Assembly: GCA_902579585.1 (NCBI GenBank)
Contig: CACHHJ010000006.1
Span: 1-34,176, forward strand
Direction: 5' to 3'
DNA: 34,176 bases
Source of the DNA: an uncultured Pelagibacteraceae bacterium
Lineage (GTDB): Bacteria > Pseudomonadota > Alphaproteobacteria > Pelagibacterales > Pelagibacteraceae
Shown: one piece after another, positions 33,385 through 34,176 of the stretch
Layout: the number at the start of each line of letters is the position of its first letter
Position numbering within the stretch: the first letter of the stretch is position 1
Notes under the pieces: generated by a model
Databases searched by the model: none
Told to the model about the DNA's origin: nothing
What the model saw: only the letters and a program-made list of their open reading frames with translations
Translations under genes and position numbers: made by a program

Positions 33385-34166
33385 TATTCAGACAATGGTG
33401 AACAAATAGGCCTTTTTTTGTCCTTTTCTATAAATTTTGTGACCTCTTGAACCAATTCATTTTCTTTAAATTCACCATTAATTTTATTTAGATTATCATG
33501 AAGATTGTTTGATGAAAATATTTGTTTATATGCTTTGTCTAATTCCATTATTTTTTTGTTATCATATTTCTTTCTTCTTAATCCAATTAAGTTTATACCT
33601 TTCAAATAATTTCTGTTACCAAACGAAAGCCCAAAAGGAATAACATCTTTTAAAACTCCGGTCATTCCACCAATCATCGCTAATCTTCCAATTCTAGTAA
33701 ATTGCTGTACTGCTGAGTTACCACCTATAATAACCGAGTCCTCTATTGTTACATGTCCACCTAAGGGAACATTATTAGCAATAACAACGTTATTTCCTAT
33801 ATTGCAATCATGAGCAATGTGTGAAGAGATCATAAATAAACAATTGTTTCCTATTACTGTTTTGCTTCCGCCACCTGCGGTGCCAGGATTAATTGTGACG
33901 TATTCTCTTATTGTATTATAATCGCCTATATCTAAACTATTATGCTCACCTTTGAATTTTAAATCTTGAGGAGATGTTCCAATACTTGAAAAAGGATAAA
34001 GTTTTGTAAATTTACCTATTTTCGTATTACCTTCAATATGAACATTAGATACTAGCTCAACGCCCTCTTTCAAATGAACGTTTGATCCAACAAAACAAAA
34101 GGGACCGATTTTTACATTTTTTTCAATTATAGCTTTTGCGTCTATCACACTTGATTTGTGTATCAT
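33384..34166 (-). CDS. lpxA: UDP-GlcNAc acyltransferase
   Basis: The 260-residue left-handed beta-helix protein starts MIHKSSVIDAKAIIEKNVKIG and shows about ten hexapeptide repeats to about residue 180. HIAHDCNIG (116-124) carries catalytic His119. A short helical C-terminal domain follows. It adds a 3-hydroxyacyl chain to UDP-GlcNAc, the first step of lipid A synthesis. The ATG at 34166 sits ten bases from the window end. The ATGA there would allow an upstream gene (fabZ is usual) to overlap, but no such gene is visible. Confidence 0.95.
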   Translation of the reverse strand: MIHKSSVIDAKAIIEKNVKIGPFCFVGSNVHLKEGVELVSNVHIEGNTKIGKFTKLYPFSSIGTSPQDLKFKGEHNSLDIGDYNTIREYVTINPGTAGGGSKTVIGNNCLFMISSHIAHDCNIGNNVVIANNVPLGGHVTIEDSVIIGGNSAVQQFTRIGRLAMIGGMTGVLKDVIPFGLSFGNRNYLKGINLIGLRRKKYDNKKIMELDKAYKQIFSSNNLHDNLNKINGEFKENELVQEVTKFIEKDKKRPICSPLSE

Positions 34167-34176
34167 TTGTTTCTGT

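Overview
The window is a very AT-rich, tightly packed piece of alphaproteobacterial chromosome. The composition, the 1-20 base overlaps or gaps at most gene junctions, the longest non-coding gap of about 70 bases, and the NtrY/NtrX pair kept without NtrB/NtrC all point to a streamlined marine lineage such as SAR11 (Pelagibacterales). That assignment is inference. I see no rRNA, tRNA, CRISPR, transposase or integrase.

Layout. (1) Bases 1-5637, minus strand: a left-edge-truncated GNAT acetyltransferase, a small membrane protein, a GT-C (GT39-like) membrane glycosyltransferase, a GT2 polyprenyl-phosphate sugar synthase, a divergent GpsA, and TrkH. (2) 5642-10148, minus: TrkA, then the response regulator NtrX and kinase NtrY. 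(3) 10198-12309, plus: ispDF fusion, pgpA and a CinA-C/PncC protein. (4) 12292-18712, minus: a Coq10/RatA-like protein, lipA, ftsB, eno, kdsA, pyrG, secG and tpiA. (5) 18774-24049, plus: ppiD followed by trpE-trpG-trpD-trpC. (6) 24050-27915, plus: lexA, gltX and umuD-umuC; lexA and umuDC each carry a perfect GAAC-N7-GAAC alphaproteobacterial SOS box. (7) 27968-29827, plus: an orphan RimK-like ATP-grasp ligase, then a very short TPP riboswitch abutting a THI5/NMT1-like protein that has no signal peptide. (8) 29836-34166, minus: lpxB, an exported MsrA, an exported PQQ-type sugar dehydrogenase homologue, lpxI and lpxA.

How it works together. Much of the window keeps the alphaproteobacterial housekeeping order (tpiA/ppiD divergent pair, trp genes, lexA, gltX, lpx block, and secG-pyrG-kdsA-eno-ftsB...lipA-coq10-cinA-pgpA-ispDF...ntrYX-trkA). 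Genes often found between these in relatives (pdhABC-lpd, dusB-ntrBC, moaC-moeA, comEC, gltA) are missing here. Different accessory blocks sit in the order instead: umuDC, the ATP-grasp/TPP/THI5-like block, and msrA with the sugar dehydrogenase inside the lpx run. The most unusual parts are the riboswitch-controlled cytoplasmic THI5-like protein, the small SOS regulon with a possible start-codon hairpin on lexA, an NtrX with no GAFTGA motif, and the unassigned ATP-grasp enzyme.
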